64,000 nt of DNA from Ornatilinea sp. (GTDB lineage: Bacteria; Chloroflexota; Anaerolineae; Anaerolineales; Anaerolineaceae): positions 29,721 through 93,720 of the forward strand of contig JAHDQE010000044.1 in assembly GCA_018433975.1 (NCBI GenBank), in the 5' to 3' direction. Both the position numbers and the translations under genes were made by a program. Positions within the stretch are counted from its first letter, which is position 1. Each line of letters begins with the position of its first letter. The notes below the pieces were generated by a model. That model made no database searches. It saw only the letters and a list, made by a program, of their open reading frames with translations, and was not told the origin of the DNA. Positions 1-8,532 of the stretch are shown in pieces.

Positions 1-303
1 CCCCCCATGCCGGGCAGCTCAAGATACGCCTCTCAAATCCTGACTGCCGTCAAAGAAACTTTTGCAGAGACCGATTTGAAGATTTTTGAAAATCCGCTGA
101 CCTTTGAAAGCGCGACACCCTTTATCGACTATACTCGCGCTTCCCTGAATGAAGACAGAAAAATCTGGAACAGCCTCTTCCAGGGGAAAGATGAATTTGA
201 AGCAATGATGTCTGGTATTACCCAGGCAGCTAACCGACGGCAAGAAAAAGATGGGAAACTGGTAATGACCAAGGTTGTTGGCGGAATCCTGGCGACAAAG
301 TGA
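1..303 (+). CDS. C-terminal end of a probable SAM-dependent methyltransferase (partial)
   Basis: The frame is open from the first base of the window, so only the last 100 or so residues of a longer protein are visible. The tail resembles the C-terminal part of class I methyltransferases, with a segment reading IDYTRASLNEDRKIW, but the SAM-binding motifs would lie upstream and cannot be checked. The stop codon overlaps the GTG start of the downstream LmbE-type gene (GTGA), so the two are probably translationally coupled in one operon. The product name is a tentative family impression. Confidence 0.6.
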   Translation, partial: PPMPGSSRYASQILTAVKETFAETDLKIFENPLTFESATPFIDYTRASLNEDRKIWNSLFQGKDEFEAMMSGITQAANRRQEKDGKLVMTKVVGGILATK

Positions 304-974
304 ATTTTATGAAAAAACAGGACATGATGTTTTTGGGACGCCGGATAGTTTTTTTAGGCGCCCATCCGGATGACATTGAAATTGGTGCGGGCGCACTGAT
401 CGCCCATATTGCACACAATAAACTCGCCGAGTTTCTATGCGTTACCCTTTCGGACAACCAAAAAAATCCGGAGCTTCAAAACCTACCCTTTGAACATCGT
501 AATAGTATGGATGTTCTGGGGGTCCCTAAAGAAAGCGATATTGTAGGGGAGTTTGTTACCCGGCGTTTCCCGGAAGCGCGACAGGAAATTTTGGAATACA
601 TGCTCAACATCAATCGCACTTTCCAGCCCGATCTAGTTTTTGTGCACACAAAAGCGGACCTGCATCAGGATCACCAGACCGTGACAGAAGAGGCTTTGCG
701 CGCATTTCGCGGAATCACCGTTCTTGGTTTTGATGTGATCCGTAGCAGCTATGGCTTTTTCCCAAATTTCCTCACCACTGTGACGGAAAAAGACGTGCAG
801 ATGAAAATTAAAGCACTGGCCCAGTACAAGACCTATGCAGATCGTTATTATTTCAACGCTGAAATTACCCGCTCTACGTTAATCCGCAACGGTGCAATTG
901 CAGAACGACCTTTCGCAGAAGGTTTTGATACCCTCCGGGTAGTGGGTTCATTCGGTGATAGTTCCAAATGTTAA
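300..974 (+). CDS. LmbE/PIG-L family N-acetylglucosamine deacetylase-like protein
   Basis: The 224-residue protein begins with a Rossmann-like strand followed by the family signature AHPDDIEIGAG, whose His-Asp-Asp residues bind zinc. A second metal or catalytic element, HQDHQTV, lies near residue 120. This family deacetylates GlcNAc-linked substrates such as GlcNAc-inositol, mycothiol or bacillithiol precursors and antibiotic intermediates; the substrate here is unknown. The GTG start overlaps the previous stop codon by 4 bases, and an ATG three codons later is a possible alternative. The coupling to a methyltransferase-like gene suggests a small glycan or secondary-metabolite modification operon. 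A strong terminator follows. Confidence 0.85.
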   Translation: MNFMKKQDMMFLGRRIVFLGAHPDDIEIGAGALIAHIAHNKLAEFLCVTLSDNQKNPELQNLPFEHRNSMDVLGVPKESDIVGEFVTRRFPEARQEILEYMLNINRTFQPDLVFVHTKADLHQDHQTVTEEALRAFRGITVLGFDVIRSSYGFFPNFLTTVTEKDVQMKIKALAQYKTYADRYYFNAEITRSTLIRNGAIAERPFAEGFDTLRVVGSFGDSSKC

Positions 975-998
975 TTTCCCTGACTCTTTACTAGGCAT

Positions 999-1034
999 AA
1001 AAAAAACTCCGGCGAAAGCGCCGGAGTTTTTTTT
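999..1034. terminator. Bidirectional intrinsic terminator
   Basis: CTCCGGCG (1007-1014) pairs with CGCCGGAG (1019-1026) around an AAAG loop. The stem is flanked by an A-run on the left and a T-run on the right, so it can act on both strands. It lies between the converging LmbE-type gene and the suf operon. Confidence 0.9.
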
Positions 1035-1047
1035 ATAAACTAAAATT

Positions 1048-1395
1048 TTAGGATCTTTTAACACCAATTTCAACCTGCCCATCAACAACTCGTATCGGAT
1101 AAACAGGCACATCCAATACGGCTGGGAGGGTCAGTGCTTCTCCCGAGCGGACATCAAAGCGGGCGCCATGGCGTGGGCAGATAATTTGATGATCATCCAG
1201 CATACCATCTCCCAATGGCCCATTATCGTGGGTGCAAACATCCGCCATGGCAAACAATCTACCATGGATATTCAGGATTACAATCGGATCATCATTAATT
1301 TCAATGAAAAGCCGGTCGTTCTCGGGGATATCCTCCACCGGCACCACCGGATAAAACTCATATTCATTCAGATCAAAAGATGCTGTTTCAGACAT
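1048..1395 (-). CDS. Rieske [2Fe-2S] ferredoxin, last gene of the suf operon
   Basis: A 115-residue soluble single-domain protein with both halves of the Rieske cluster motif: C-T-H in VCTHDNGPLGDG and C-P-R-H in IICPRHGARFD. These give the two Cys and two His ligands. The length and motif match the NirD/HcaC-type Rieske ferredoxins often found at the end of actinobacterial and Chloroflexota suf operons, where an electron-transfer role is assumed. The chosen ATG overlaps the sufU stop as TGATG and sits behind GAGGGG. The TTG one codon upstream is less likely. It probably receives its cluster from the adjacent SUF machinery. Confidence 0.92.
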   Translation of the reverse strand: MSETASFDLNEYEFYPVVPVEDIPENDRLFIEINDDPIVILNIHGRLFAMADVCTHDNGPLGDGMLDDHQIICPRHGARFDVRSGEALTLPAVLDVPVYPIRVVDGQVEIGVKRS

Positions 1396-1805
1396 CAATT
1401 CCCCTCATCCCCCTCCACCAGCTTATCACTGGCCTGATCCAGGCCATACACGCCGGCCTTCAATACCTTCAGGGGTAAAAGAGCACATTTCAAACGAACA
1501 GGGCCAAGTTCAATGCCCAACAAATCGAGAACATCCTCTTTCGTCATCGCTTTAACCTCTTCCACCGAACGCCCAATAATTGCCTCAATAAGCAAATCTG
1601 CGGACGCAGTAGAGATGGCGCAGCCGTGCCCGCTGAATGCAGCCTCTGTAATCTTACCCGTCGAGTCTGTGCGGACATCTACACGAATATGATCTCCACA
1701 GAATGGATTTTCATCCTCAAACGAATAGTCGTGTGGGTCCAGCGTGCCGCGGTTTTGAGGATTCTTATGTCTTTCAATAATTACTTCTCGATATAAATCA
1801 TCCAT
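1395..1805 (-). CDS. sufU: SufU-type iron-sulfur cluster assembly scaffold / sulfur acceptor
   Basis: The 136-residue protein has the three conserved cysteines of the SufU/IscU fold, in NPFCGD, GHGCAIS and KCALLP, plus the aspartate after the first cysteine. In Gram-positive organisms SufU takes sulfur from SufS as a zinc-dependent sulfurtransferase and delivers it to SufBCD. The gene lies 21 bases after sufS and runs directly into the Rieske gene. The SufU length, rather than a larger NifU, fits a SUF operon that lacks SufE. Confidence 0.95.
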   Translation of the reverse strand: MDDLYREVIIERHKNPQNRGTLDPHDYSFEDENPFCGDHIRVDVRTDSTGKITEAAFSGHGCAISTASADLLIEAIIGRSVEEVKAMTKEDVLDLLGIELGPVRLKCALLPLKVLKAGVYGLDQASDKLVEGDEGN

Positions 1806-1826
1806 AATTTCTGTATATTCCTGAGA

Positions 1827-3065
1827 CTACGCAAAAAGCTTATTCACATGCAATAAACCTTCTGCCAATTTATTAACTTCATCCAATGTGTTGTACAGAT
1901 AAAAACTGGCCCGAGTCGTCGCCGGGAGGCCGTATTTTTCGTGCAGCGGCATCGCACAGTGATGTCCGGCACGAACGGCAATACCCAAATCATCTAAAAC
2001 CTGTGACACGTCATGTGGATGCACGCCTTCTACCGTAAACGAAAACACTGCACCTTTTTGCTCGGCTGAACCATAAACCCTCAAACCGGGGACTTTTGCC
2101 AGCTGCTTTGCCCCATAGTGCATGATTTCCTGCTCGTGAAGCGCAATCTGCTCCATTCCAACTGCGTTCAAATAGTCGACAGCAGCGCCTAATCCAATCA
2201 CTTCGGCAATCGCAGGAGTTCCGGCTTCAAACTTGTGTGGAAGGTCATTCGGCGTAAAAGAGCGGAGGTAAACCTTCTTAATCATGTCCCCGCCACCCAA
2301 AAATGGCGGCATGCGGTCTAAAAGCTCCTCTTTTCCATACAGCACACCAATCCCTGTCGGGCCGCACATTTTGTGTCCTGAAAACGCCAGAAAATCCGCA
2401 TCCAGCTCCTGTACATCCACAGGAAGATGCGGAACGGATTGCGCCCCATCCAGCAGCACCAGCGCGCCGGCTTGATGCGCTGCTGCAATCATTTCCTTTG
2501 CAGGATTAATGGTTCCCAACACATTCGACATGTGAGTAAACGCAACCAGTTTAGGAGCCTGTTCAAGAAGCTGGCGATACACATCCAGGTCCAAAACCCC
2601 TGTCGCATCAACCGGAATAAACTCCAATTTAAAGCCTATTTGCGAAGCAAGCAGTTGCCACGGAACCAGGTTGGAATGATGCTCCATCTCCGTTAGCACA
2701 ATCATGTCGCCCGCCTGAAGCGTACTGCGTCCCCATGAATTCGCCACCAGGTTGATCGATTCGGTGGTGTTGCGGGTAAACACAATCTCACGAGAGTGCG
2801 CTGCATGGATAAATTTCGCAATCCGCTGCCGGGCACCCTCATATTGTGCGGTTGCCTCTTCAGCCAGGGTGTGGATTCCCCGATGAATATTGGCGTTGGA
2901 GTGCCGATAATAATGATCCATCGCCTCCAAAACCTCATTTGGCTTTTGAGAAGTTGCCGCAGAATCAAGATAGATCAAATCAAGATTTGATCTGACCTTT
3001 CGCTTCAATGTTGGAAAATCGGCCTTGATTTTTTGAATATCCAATTTTGCTTCTAGCTGGTCCAT
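1827..3065 (-). CDS. sufS: Cysteine desulfurase SufS (class V aminotransferase fold)
   Basis: A PLP enzyme that converts cysteine to alanine and leaves a persulfide on the enzyme for cluster assembly. At 412 residues it has the usual SufS length. Visible elements are TEMEHHSNLVPW around residue 126, the PLP-binding lysine K232 in SGHKMCGPTG, and the persulfide cysteine C370 in RAGHHCAMP, on the short loop typical of group II desulfurases. It lies between the small SH3-like orf upstream and sufU downstream. No strong Shine-Dalgarno precedes the ATG, so translation may be coupled to the gene before it. Confidence 0.97.
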   Translation of the reverse strand: MDQLEAKLDIQKIKADFPTLKRKVRSNLDLIYLDSAATSQKPNEVLEAMDHYYRHSNANIHRGIHTLAEEATAQYEGARQRIAKFIHAAHSREIVFTRNTTESINLVANSWGRSTLQAGDMIVLTEMEHHSNLVPWQLLASQIGFKLEFIPVDATGVLDLDVYRQLLEQAPKLVAFTHMSNVLGTINPAKEMIAAAHQAGALVLLDGAQSVPHLPVDVQELDADFLAFSGHKMCGPTGIGVLYGKEELLDRMPPFLGGGDMIKKVYLRSFTPNDLPHKFEAGTPAIAEVIGLGAAVDYLNAVGMEQIALHEQEIMHYGAKQLAKVPGLRVYGSAEQKGAVFSFTVEGVHPHDVSQVLDDLGIAVRAGHHCAMPLHEKYGLPATTRASFYLYNTLDEVNKLAEGLLHVNKLFA

Positions 3066-3089
3066 AAAACACCATTAAAGGTTGTTTGC

Positions 3090-3380
3090 TTAAAAATCCG
3101 GAAGCCTCGGTTTCGATGTCTTTTCTTGAGGCATTCGAATGTGTATGGAATTGGATGGATACCAAAGAATATGATCAGGAACCATCCACCCGTCTGTCAG
3201 ATAAACATCCATCTGAAATTGAACTGCCACCATTTTAGAATCTACTTGAACTACAATTCCCGAAACCCAACTTCGAATACGTTGGCCGTCCCGATCGTGG
3301 TCGCAAAAAACTTCAACTACATCGCCAACCTGATAAGCGCTTTCTGGATCGGGGGCTTTCATAAAAGGAACAGATGCCAT
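3090..3380 (-). CDS. Small hypothetical protein within the suf operon, possible SH3-like barrel
   Basis: A 96-residue soluble protein that I do not recognise. Its middle, VGDVVEVFCDHDRDGQRIRSW followed by VSGIVVQVDSKMVAVQF, has the rhythm of a KOW, Tudor or SH3-like beta barrel in which short strands carry a VxGxVVxVD-type turn. It has one cysteine and no cluster or catalytic motif. The start at 3380 is preceded by GGAG at good spacing; the longer frame begins with residues that overlap this site. It lies between sufD and sufS in the same direction, so a role alongside iron-sulfur assembly is possible but unproven. Confidence 0.75.
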   Translation of the reverse strand: MASVPFMKAPDPESAYQVGDVVEVFCDHDRDGQRIRSWVSGIVVQVDSKMVAVQFQMDVYLTDGWMVPDHILWYPSNSIHIRMPQEKTSKPRLPDF

Positions 3381-3459
3381 ATCATATCTCCAATTGCTTA
3401 AGGTGTTGCACACGCATATCTTTAAATTCTATCATGTCCAACTCATTACATAAAGAAGA

Positions 3460-4818
3460 TTATCCTTTGAAACTGGCCATTTTTGAATGAATAGCCTTCT
3501 GGAATCGTTCTCTTACGCCATCAAAAGGTATTCGCTGCATGATTGGGTCAAAAAAGCCTTCAACAACCAATCGCTCAGCTTCCTGCTTAGGGATACCGCG
3601 GCTCTGGAGATAAAATACCGGCTCTGGGTCTATCTTTCCAACCGTTGCCCCGTGTGTACAGCGCACATCATCTGTTTTTATTTCCAATCCGGGGATCGAA
3701 TCTGCTCGAGCTTCTTCACTCAAGACCAGGTTTCGATTGGCCTGATATCCATCGGTTTTTGAAGCACCCGGAGCCACATAAATCATCCCCTGCCACACAG
3801 AACGGCTTTCTCCCAGCAAAGCGCCCTTGAAAAGCAAGTCACTGTTTGTGTTTGGCGCCAGATGATTTTGCTGGGTATCATGATCCAGATGTTGGTCATG
3901 ATCCGTAAAGTAAAAACCGGACATTCTGCCCGTGCTTCCCCGTCCCACCAAGTCCAGATCAGAAAAGTTTTTTGTCAGGTGAGAACCCACCGCGCCGAAA
4001 ATCCAATCCAGGTTTCCATCCCGATCGACTTTAACACGCTCATGGCTGAAATTCCACACATGCTCACCCCAAGATTGCAGTTCTACAAACCGCAGGTTTG
4101 CTGCCGGGCCGACATAAATTTCCACAATGCCCGAATGTAAAGTTTGGCAATCCTGTTCTATGGGAGAAGCAGCTTCATGCACATAGGTCACCGAAGAATC
4201 TTCCTCAAGGTAAACCATGATATGAGAAAAATAGGCCAGAGATTTTCCCGGGCCCCACAGCAAACTGTGGAGCGGCTTTTCCAGATGCACGCCACGGGGG
4301 ACATACAACAACACCCCTCCCTGGCTCAATGCGGCTGCCATCGCCGCAAATTTTCCATCCTCCGGAGAGACCACTTTTCCCATGATTTTATCCAGTATTT
4401 CCGGATATTCCAACTCTGCTGTTCTCAAATCCGTGAAAACAACCCCTTGAGCCTCAATCTCCTCATCAATTTCAACCTGAACACCACCGGGCATCATAAC
4501 CACCTGTCCACCGTGGCTATCTCCTGTCAGGGGTTCCAGCAGGTCTTCGGGTACTTCCGGATAATCCAGATAGGCCTTGTTCGCCGGGATTTGAAAAGAA
4601 TCCCGCTTCAATAAATGCAAATCCGTTCTGCGCCAGGGTTCGTCTTTTAAACTGGGCAGAGGCAGCTCTTTGTAAATCTTCCAGGCTGCTTTTCGATAAT
4701 TTGTCACCCGCTCGTTCTCGGCGGGAAGCGACATCATTTCTTCACGAAATGAAAAATCACTTTCCGCTCGTGCGCCGCGTTGTCGTCCTCTCGAAACAAT
4801 CACAGGTGTATTCGCCAT
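3460..4818 (-). CDS. sufD: SufD, Fe-S cluster assembly scaffold subunit
   Basis: The 452-residue protein belongs to the SufB/SufD beta-helix family. The N-terminal helical region has the typical EPWRRTDLH segment, the middle is rich in hydrophobic strands, and the C-terminal core contains GYQANRNLVLSEEARADSIPGLEI and DVRCTHGATVGKIDPEPVFYLQSRGI, including the conserved CTHGAT of SufD. It forms the SufBC2D complex with SufB and two SufC. The ATG at 4818 follows an AAGGA stretch at somewhat long spacing, so a start a few codons later is possible. Confidence 0.95.
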   Translation of the reverse strand: MANTPVIVSRGRQRGARAESDFSFREEMMSLPAENERVTNYRKAAWKIYKELPLPSLKDEPWRRTDLHLLKRDSFQIPANKAYLDYPEVPEDLLEPLTGDSHGGQVVMMPGGVQVEIDEEIEAQGVVFTDLRTAELEYPEILDKIMGKVVSPEDGKFAAMAAALSQGGVLLYVPRGVHLEKPLHSLLWGPGKSLAYFSHIMVYLEEDSSVTYVHEAASPIEQDCQTLHSGIVEIYVGPAANLRFVELQSWGEHVWNFSHERVKVDRDGNLDWIFGAVGSHLTKNFSDLDLVGRGSTGRMSGFYFTDHDQHLDHDTQQNHLAPNTNSDLLFKGALLGESRSVWQGMIYVAPGASKTDGYQANRNLVLSEEARADSIPGLEIKTDDVRCTHGATVGKIDPEPVFYLQSRGIPKQEAERLVVEGFFDPIMQRIPFDGVRERFQKAIHSKMASFKG

Positions 4819-4866
4819 AAGATTGCTGTTTCCTTCTTCTATGCTTAATTCCAGACTAAATTATGA

Positions 4867-6282
4867 TTATCCAACCGATCCTTCCATTTGAAGCTGGATC
4901 AGTCGGTTCATTTCCACTGCATACTCCATGGGCAATTCTTTTACCAGAGGTTCAATAAACCCGGAGACCACCATAGTGGCCGCTTCTTCTGCGGACAAAC
5001 CACGGCTCATCAAATAGAAAAGCTGTTCCTCGCCCACTTTTGAAACAGAAGCCTCGTGCCCAATGGTCACATTCTTCTCTTCAATTTCGATATATGGATA
5101 GGTATCGGATTGGGATTCCGGATCCATCAGGAGCGCATCACAGACCACATTCGAGCGGACGTTATCGGCTCCTTCGTGAACTTTCAACAGCCCACGATAA
5201 GATGCGCGACCGCCGCCCTTGCTGATGGATTTCGAAGTGATCTTTGAACTGGTATTTGGTGCAAAATGAAGCATTTTGCCGCCGGCATCCTGAATCTGCC
5301 CCGGTCCGGCAAAAGCCATCGAAAGAATTTCACCGTGCGCGCCTTCCCCTACCAGATAACACGAGGGGTATTTCATCGTAACTTTTGAACCCAGATTCGC
5401 ATCCACCCATTCCATGGTCCCGCCTTCATGGACAATCGCCCTTTGGGTCACCAGGTTATATACATTGTGTGACCAGTTTTGGATCGTCGAATAGCGCACC
5501 CGCGCATTTTTCTTGACCACAATTTCAATCACACCACTATGAAAAGAATTCGTTGAATACTGCGGGGCTGTACAACCCTCCACATAATTCACCTGTGAAC
5601 CCTCGTCCGCGATGATAATCGTACGTTCAAACTGTCCGATGTTTGCAGAATTTAATCGGAAATAAGCCTGCAATGGCAGTTCCACTTTTACATTCGGGGG
5701 AATATACACAAAGGAGCCGCCCGACCAGACCGCGCTGTTTAAAGCCGCGAAGGCGTTATCCTCAATCGGAATCACCTTTCCAAAATGCTCGCGGAATAAA
5801 TCCGGATATTTTTTCAGGCCGTTTTCAATACTCTCAAAGATCACACCCTGCTTAGAAAGATGTTCCAGGACATTATGATAAACCATCTCCGATTCATATT
5901 GCGCACCCACACCGGCCAGGAAGCGCTGTTCAGCTTCAGGAATTCCCAAACGGTCAAATGTATTCTTAATTGCGTCCGGCACATCCTCCCAATCACGGCC
6001 TTCCATTTCAGTGGGTTTCACATAGAAATAAATCTCGTCCAGGTTCAAATCGGATAAATCCGGTCCCCAGGTAGGGATTGGACGCTGTTGGAAATGTTTT
6101 AAAGCTCGCAGCCGAAAATCCAACATCCACTCCGGTTCACCCTTCTGCGCAGAAATCTGTGCCACAACTGTTTCATCAAGGCCTTTTCGCGTTTTAAAAA
6201 CAAAAGTTTCCGGATCTTTAAATCCATAACGATATTGGCCTAAATCATTGAGGAAATCCATAGAGCCCGGATTCTCACTCAT
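4867..6282 (-). CDS. sufB: SufB, Fe-S cluster scaffold
   Basis: At about 471 residues this is the usual SufB size. The characteristic middle includes [22 protein letters not shown] and the C-terminal [30 protein letters not shown], in which the conserved Glu-His elements of the cluster assembly site appear. It is the core scaffold on which the cluster forms in SufBC2D. The start at 6282 (MSENPGS) is placed four codons inside the longest frame because GGAGGT lies just before it and would otherwise be coding. It is the second gene of the operon. Confidence 0.97.
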   Translation of the reverse strand: MSENPGSMDFLNDLGQYRYGFKDPETFVFKTRKGLDETVVAQISAQKGEPEWMLDFRLRALKHFQQRPIPTWGPDLSDLNLDEIYFYVKPTEMEGRDWEDVPDAIKNTFDRLGIPEAEQRFLAGVGAQYESEMVYHNVLEHLSKQGVIFESIENGLKKYPDLFREHFGKVIPIEDNAFAALNSAVWSGGSFVYIPPNVKVELPLQAYFRLNSANIGQFERTIIIADEGSQVNYVEGCTAPQYSTNSFHSGVIEIVVKKNARVRYSTIQNWSHNVYNLVTQRAIVHEGGTMEWVDANLGSKVTMKYPSCYLVGEGAHGEILSMAFAGPGQIQDAGGKMLHFAPNTSSKITSKSISKGGGRASYRGLLKVHEGADNVRSNVVCDALLMDPESQSDTYPYIEIEEKNVTIGHEASVSKVGEEQLFYLMSRGLSAEEAATMVVSGFIEPLVKELPMEYAVEMNRLIQLQMEGSVG

Positions 6283-6330
6283 GACAACCTCCATATTTCC
6301 AGTAATATTGCTCAGGCGATCTAGTCCCGC

Positions 6331-7092
6331 CTAAGCGTGTTTTTCTCGTACTGCCTCATATCCGTGCTCTTCCAGGTACAGCGCCAGTTCCGGGCCACCC
6401 GATTCGACAATTCGGCCATCCAGCATTACGTGCACCACATCCGGTTTAACATAGTTCAAAATACGCTGATAGTGTGTAATAACCAGAGCCCCCATTTGCG
6501 GTCCGCGCAGAGCATTAACACCTTCGGATACGATCCGCAAAGCATCGATGTCCAAGCCGGAATCGGTTTCGTCCAATATTGCGATTTCCGGCTCAAGAGT
6601 CGCCATCTGCAAAATCTCGGCCCGTTTTTTCTCCCCACCAGAAAAACCGTCATTCAAATAACGACCGGCAAAACTGTGATCCATTTTTAAAAGATCCATC
6701 TTCGCCTTTAAAAGTCGTCTAAACTCAACAATTGGGATACCTTTATCTTCAGAATTATCCCCTCGACGACGTGCGTTTAGCGCCGATCTTAAAAAATTCG
6801 CGAGGGTAACCCCGGGTATTGCCACCGGGTATTGAAAAGCCAGAAAAATGCCTAATCGTGAGCGAGCATCTGGCGACAAATCCAGAATATTTTCTCCTTT
6901 GAACAGAGCTTCCCCGCTCATAACCTCATAAGCAGGATTTCCCATCAAGGTATACGCCAATGTAGATTTCCCCGTTCCATTTGGGCCCATAACCGCATGA
7001 ATCTCACCCTTGGGGAGTGTCAGGTTGACCCCTTTTAGAATTTCGTTTCCTTCTACACTGACATGCAAATCTCGAATTACCAATTCGGACAT
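6331..7092 (-). CDS. sufC: SufC, Fe-S assembly ATPase
   Basis: A 253-residue ABC-type ATPase with Walker [10 protein letters not shown] near residue 36, the Q-loop region [13 protein letters not shown], the family-specific signature [11 protein letters not shown], and Walker [11 protein letters not shown]. The tyrosine- and proline-rich FQYP Q-loop and the GEKKR signature distinguish SufC from transporter ATPases. It powers conformational change of the SufBD scaffold. It is the first gene of the operon, with AAGGAGA upstream of the ATG and a promoter about 60 bases before it. Confidence 0.97.
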   Translation of the reverse strand: MSELVIRDLHVSVEGNEILKGVNLTLPKGEIHAVMGPNGTGKSTLAYTLMGNPAYEVMSGEALFKGENILDLSPDARSRLGIFLAFQYPVAIPGVTLANFLRSALNARRRGDNSEDKGIPIVEFRRLLKAKMDLLKMDHSFAGRYLNDGFSGGEKKRAEILQMATLEPEIAILDETDSGLDIDALRIVSEGVNALRGPQMGALVITHYQRILNYVKPDVVHVMLDGRIVESGGPELALYLEEHGYEAVREKHA

Positions 7093-7157
7093 GGAATAAA
7101 ATCTCCTTACACAGTTTTCACCTGTCGATGATGATTATTTTGATTAATGTTTTGAGA

Positions 7158-7186
7158 ATTATAACATAACGGCCAGGCAAGGTCAA
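7158..7186 (-). promoter_or_regulatory. Promoter of the suf operon
   Basis: On the minus strand TTGACC (7181-7186) and TATAAT (7158-7163) are separated by 17 bases, with TGT just before the -10 forming an extended -10. Transcription would begin near 7151, giving a leader of about 55 bases before sufC. Confidence 0.85.
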
Positions 7187-7272
7187 TATTTTACATAAAT
7201 ATATAATATATTCTTAAAAATATAAATTCACTCACCAGGAGACTGTTTCCAAAGAAAACAAGCAAATTTATT

Positions 7273-7310
7273 CCTGTTTTAACAGGTTTTAAGGTCAAAA
7301 CAGCCTTAAA
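7273..7310. promoter_or_regulatory. Pair of inverted repeats between suf operon and sufR-like gene
   Basis: Two adjacent dyads lie midway between the divergent promoters: CCTGTT-TT-AACAGG (7273-7286) and TTTAAGG-N9-CCTTAAA (7288-7310). They are the most GC-containing symmetrical elements in an otherwise very AT-rich region of about 365 bases. They sit roughly 90 bases upstream of both -35 elements, which is distant for a simple repressor site, so their use as operators is only a suggestion. Confidence 0.4.
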
Positions 7311-7356
7311 GTGGGACCTTTTCTTCCAAACAGAACGCCTTTCTCTGGCGCCTCAT

Positions 7357-7384
7357 AATATTTAGTATAAAAATAATAAATATT
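7357..7384. promoter_or_regulatory. Candidate operator overlapping the sufR-like promoter
   Basis: AATATTTA (7357-7364) and TAAATATT (7377-7384) form an 8-base inverted repeat with a 12-base spacer. The right arm overlaps the -35 element of the regulator promoter, a position suited to autorepression. The arms are purely AT, so a chance match is possible. Confidence 0.35.
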
Positions 7385-7412
7385 GACAAATTTATTATGC
7401 TTATGCTATACT
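7383..7412 (+). promoter_or_regulatory. Promoter of the sufR-like regulator and sufT
   Basis: TTGACA (7383-7388) and TATACT (7407-7412) are 18 bases apart, with TGC directly before the -10 as an extended element. The promoter overlaps the first codons of the longest possible reading frame of the next gene, which argues for a later start codon. Confidence 0.88.
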
Positions 7413-7457
7413 ACAAAATATATTTCTAAAAAGCAAGTCAAATATAGCGAGATCACA

Positions 7458-8090
7458 ATGAAAACCACTCGTGAACGAATTATTCAGATGCTACTAAAGA
7501 ACCCCCGATCCAGCATTAATGATCTGGCCGATGAGGTCGGGATTAATGCAATCTCGGTCCGTCACCATCTCACAAACCTTCAAAGGGATGGCCTGGTGAA
7601 TGCAGAGGAAGAACGGCATGGTGTTGGCAGGCCTCGCTTGGTTTACAGTTTAACCGAGAAAGGCCTTGAACAATTTCCCACCAGTTATTTAAAATTGACA
7701 AATCGGCTGCTCGACCAGATGAAAGAAAAACTTGGAGAACAGGCAATCAAGAATATATTTGATGATATTGCCAAAGACCTCGCTTTTGAGTACGCGAAAA
7801 AGGGCCAGACCCTGGCGATGGAACAAAGGCTTGACCTCGTAAAGGAGCTTCTGCGCCAAGAAGGTTTTTCGGTGGAATGGGAATCGGATGGGAACAAGTA
7901 TTACATTCATGAAATCACCTGTCCCTATTACCATATCAGCCGGAACCATCCGGAGGTCTGTCAGATTGACCAATCTTTAATTTCAAGCGTGCTTTCTGTA
8001 CCTGCTGAAAAAATCAAGTGTGTCTTGCGTGGAGATAAACATTGTACATACATCATCTCCAAACAAGATCAGGTGGAGCGTGTAGGATGA
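7458..8090 (+). CDS. sufR: SufR-like iron-sulfur transcriptional regulator
   Basis: The 210-residue protein opens with a winged helix-turn-helix (about residues 4-75, NDLADEVGINAISVRHHLTN and a GVGRPRLVYSLTEKG wing) of the type used by SufR and other ArsR/DeoR-like regulators. A helical middle follows. The C-terminal half carries four cysteines, C155, C168, C188 and C196, in an arrangement expected for an Fe-S cofactor; C155-x12-C168 is the SufR-like spacing. SufR represses suf genes when its cluster is intact. The gene is divergent from the suf operon and its start at 7458 lies behind the promoter. Assignment to SufR rests on motif plus context. Confidence 0.88.
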   Translation: MKTTRERIIQMLLKNPRSSINDLADEVGINAISVRHHLTNLQRDGLVNAEEERHGVGRPRLVYSLTEKGLEQFPTSYLKLTNRLLDQMKEKLGEQAIKNIFDDIAKDLAFEYAKKGQTLAMEQRLDLVKELLRQEGFSVEWESDGNKYYIHEITCPYYHISRNHPEVCQIDQSLISSVLSVPAEKIKCVLRGDKHCTYIISKQDQVERVG

Positions 8091-8431
8091 GCGAAACTTC
8101 AGTCAATCGCCAACCCGTTTGGGAGGCGGAAGCAAATCACCCTGAGTTATGCGAAAAACTTCGTGAGGGGCTTCGGGAAATTATTGACCCGGAATTAGGC
8201 TATGATATTATTCAACTCGGTTTGATCCGGGATGTAAAGATAGAAGATGAAGCCGTTATCAATATGATTCTTACCACCCCATTCTGCCCTTATGGCCCTG
8301 CAATGTTGGAAAGTACCCGCGGCAAAGCCGAAGAAATTCTAGAACGTCCAACCCGCATTGATTTTGGGGTCGAGCAATGGGATTTTTCGATGATGGAAGA
8401 GGGGCTGGAACCCGATTGGGGCATGTTTTAA
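8087..8431 (+). CDS. sufT: SufT/MIP18-like (DUF59) Fe-S maturation factor
   Basis: A 114-residue protein of the DUF59 family, with DPELGYDIIQLGLIRDV near residue 33 and the TTPFCPYGPAM segment containing the conserved cysteine. SufT/PaaD/MIP18 proteins assist delivery of Fe-S clusters to target proteins. The start overlaps the regulator stop as ATGA and has GTGGAG upstream, so it is co-translated with sufR. The C-terminal tail VEQWDFSMMEEGLEPDWGMF extends slightly past the core domain. A terminator follows immediately. Confidence 0.88.
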   Translation: MSETSVNRQPVWEAEANHPELCEKLREGLREIIDPELGYDIIQLGLIRDVKIEDEAVINMILTTPFCPYGPAMLESTRGKAEEILERPTRIDFGVEQWDFSMMEEGLEPDWGMF

Positions 8432-8454
8432 AGACGAAACAGCCATTCTAAAGC

Positions 8455-8484
8455 AAACAGACCCGAAAATGGGTCTGTTTTTTT
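8455..8484 (+). terminator. Intrinsic terminator after sufR-sufT
   Basis: AAACAGACCC (8455-8464) pairs with GGGTCTGTTT (8471-8480) around a six-base loop, followed by further T residues. Confidence 0.92.
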
Positions 8485-8532
8485 GATTTACAGAAAGCAT
8501 AAATACTGGTTATACGAAGTTTTTAATAAATT

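Noticed and set aside
7383..7457. N-terminal extension of the SufR-like regulator
   Set aside because: The extra 25 codons include the -35 and -10 of the gene's own promoter, so the start at 7458 is used.
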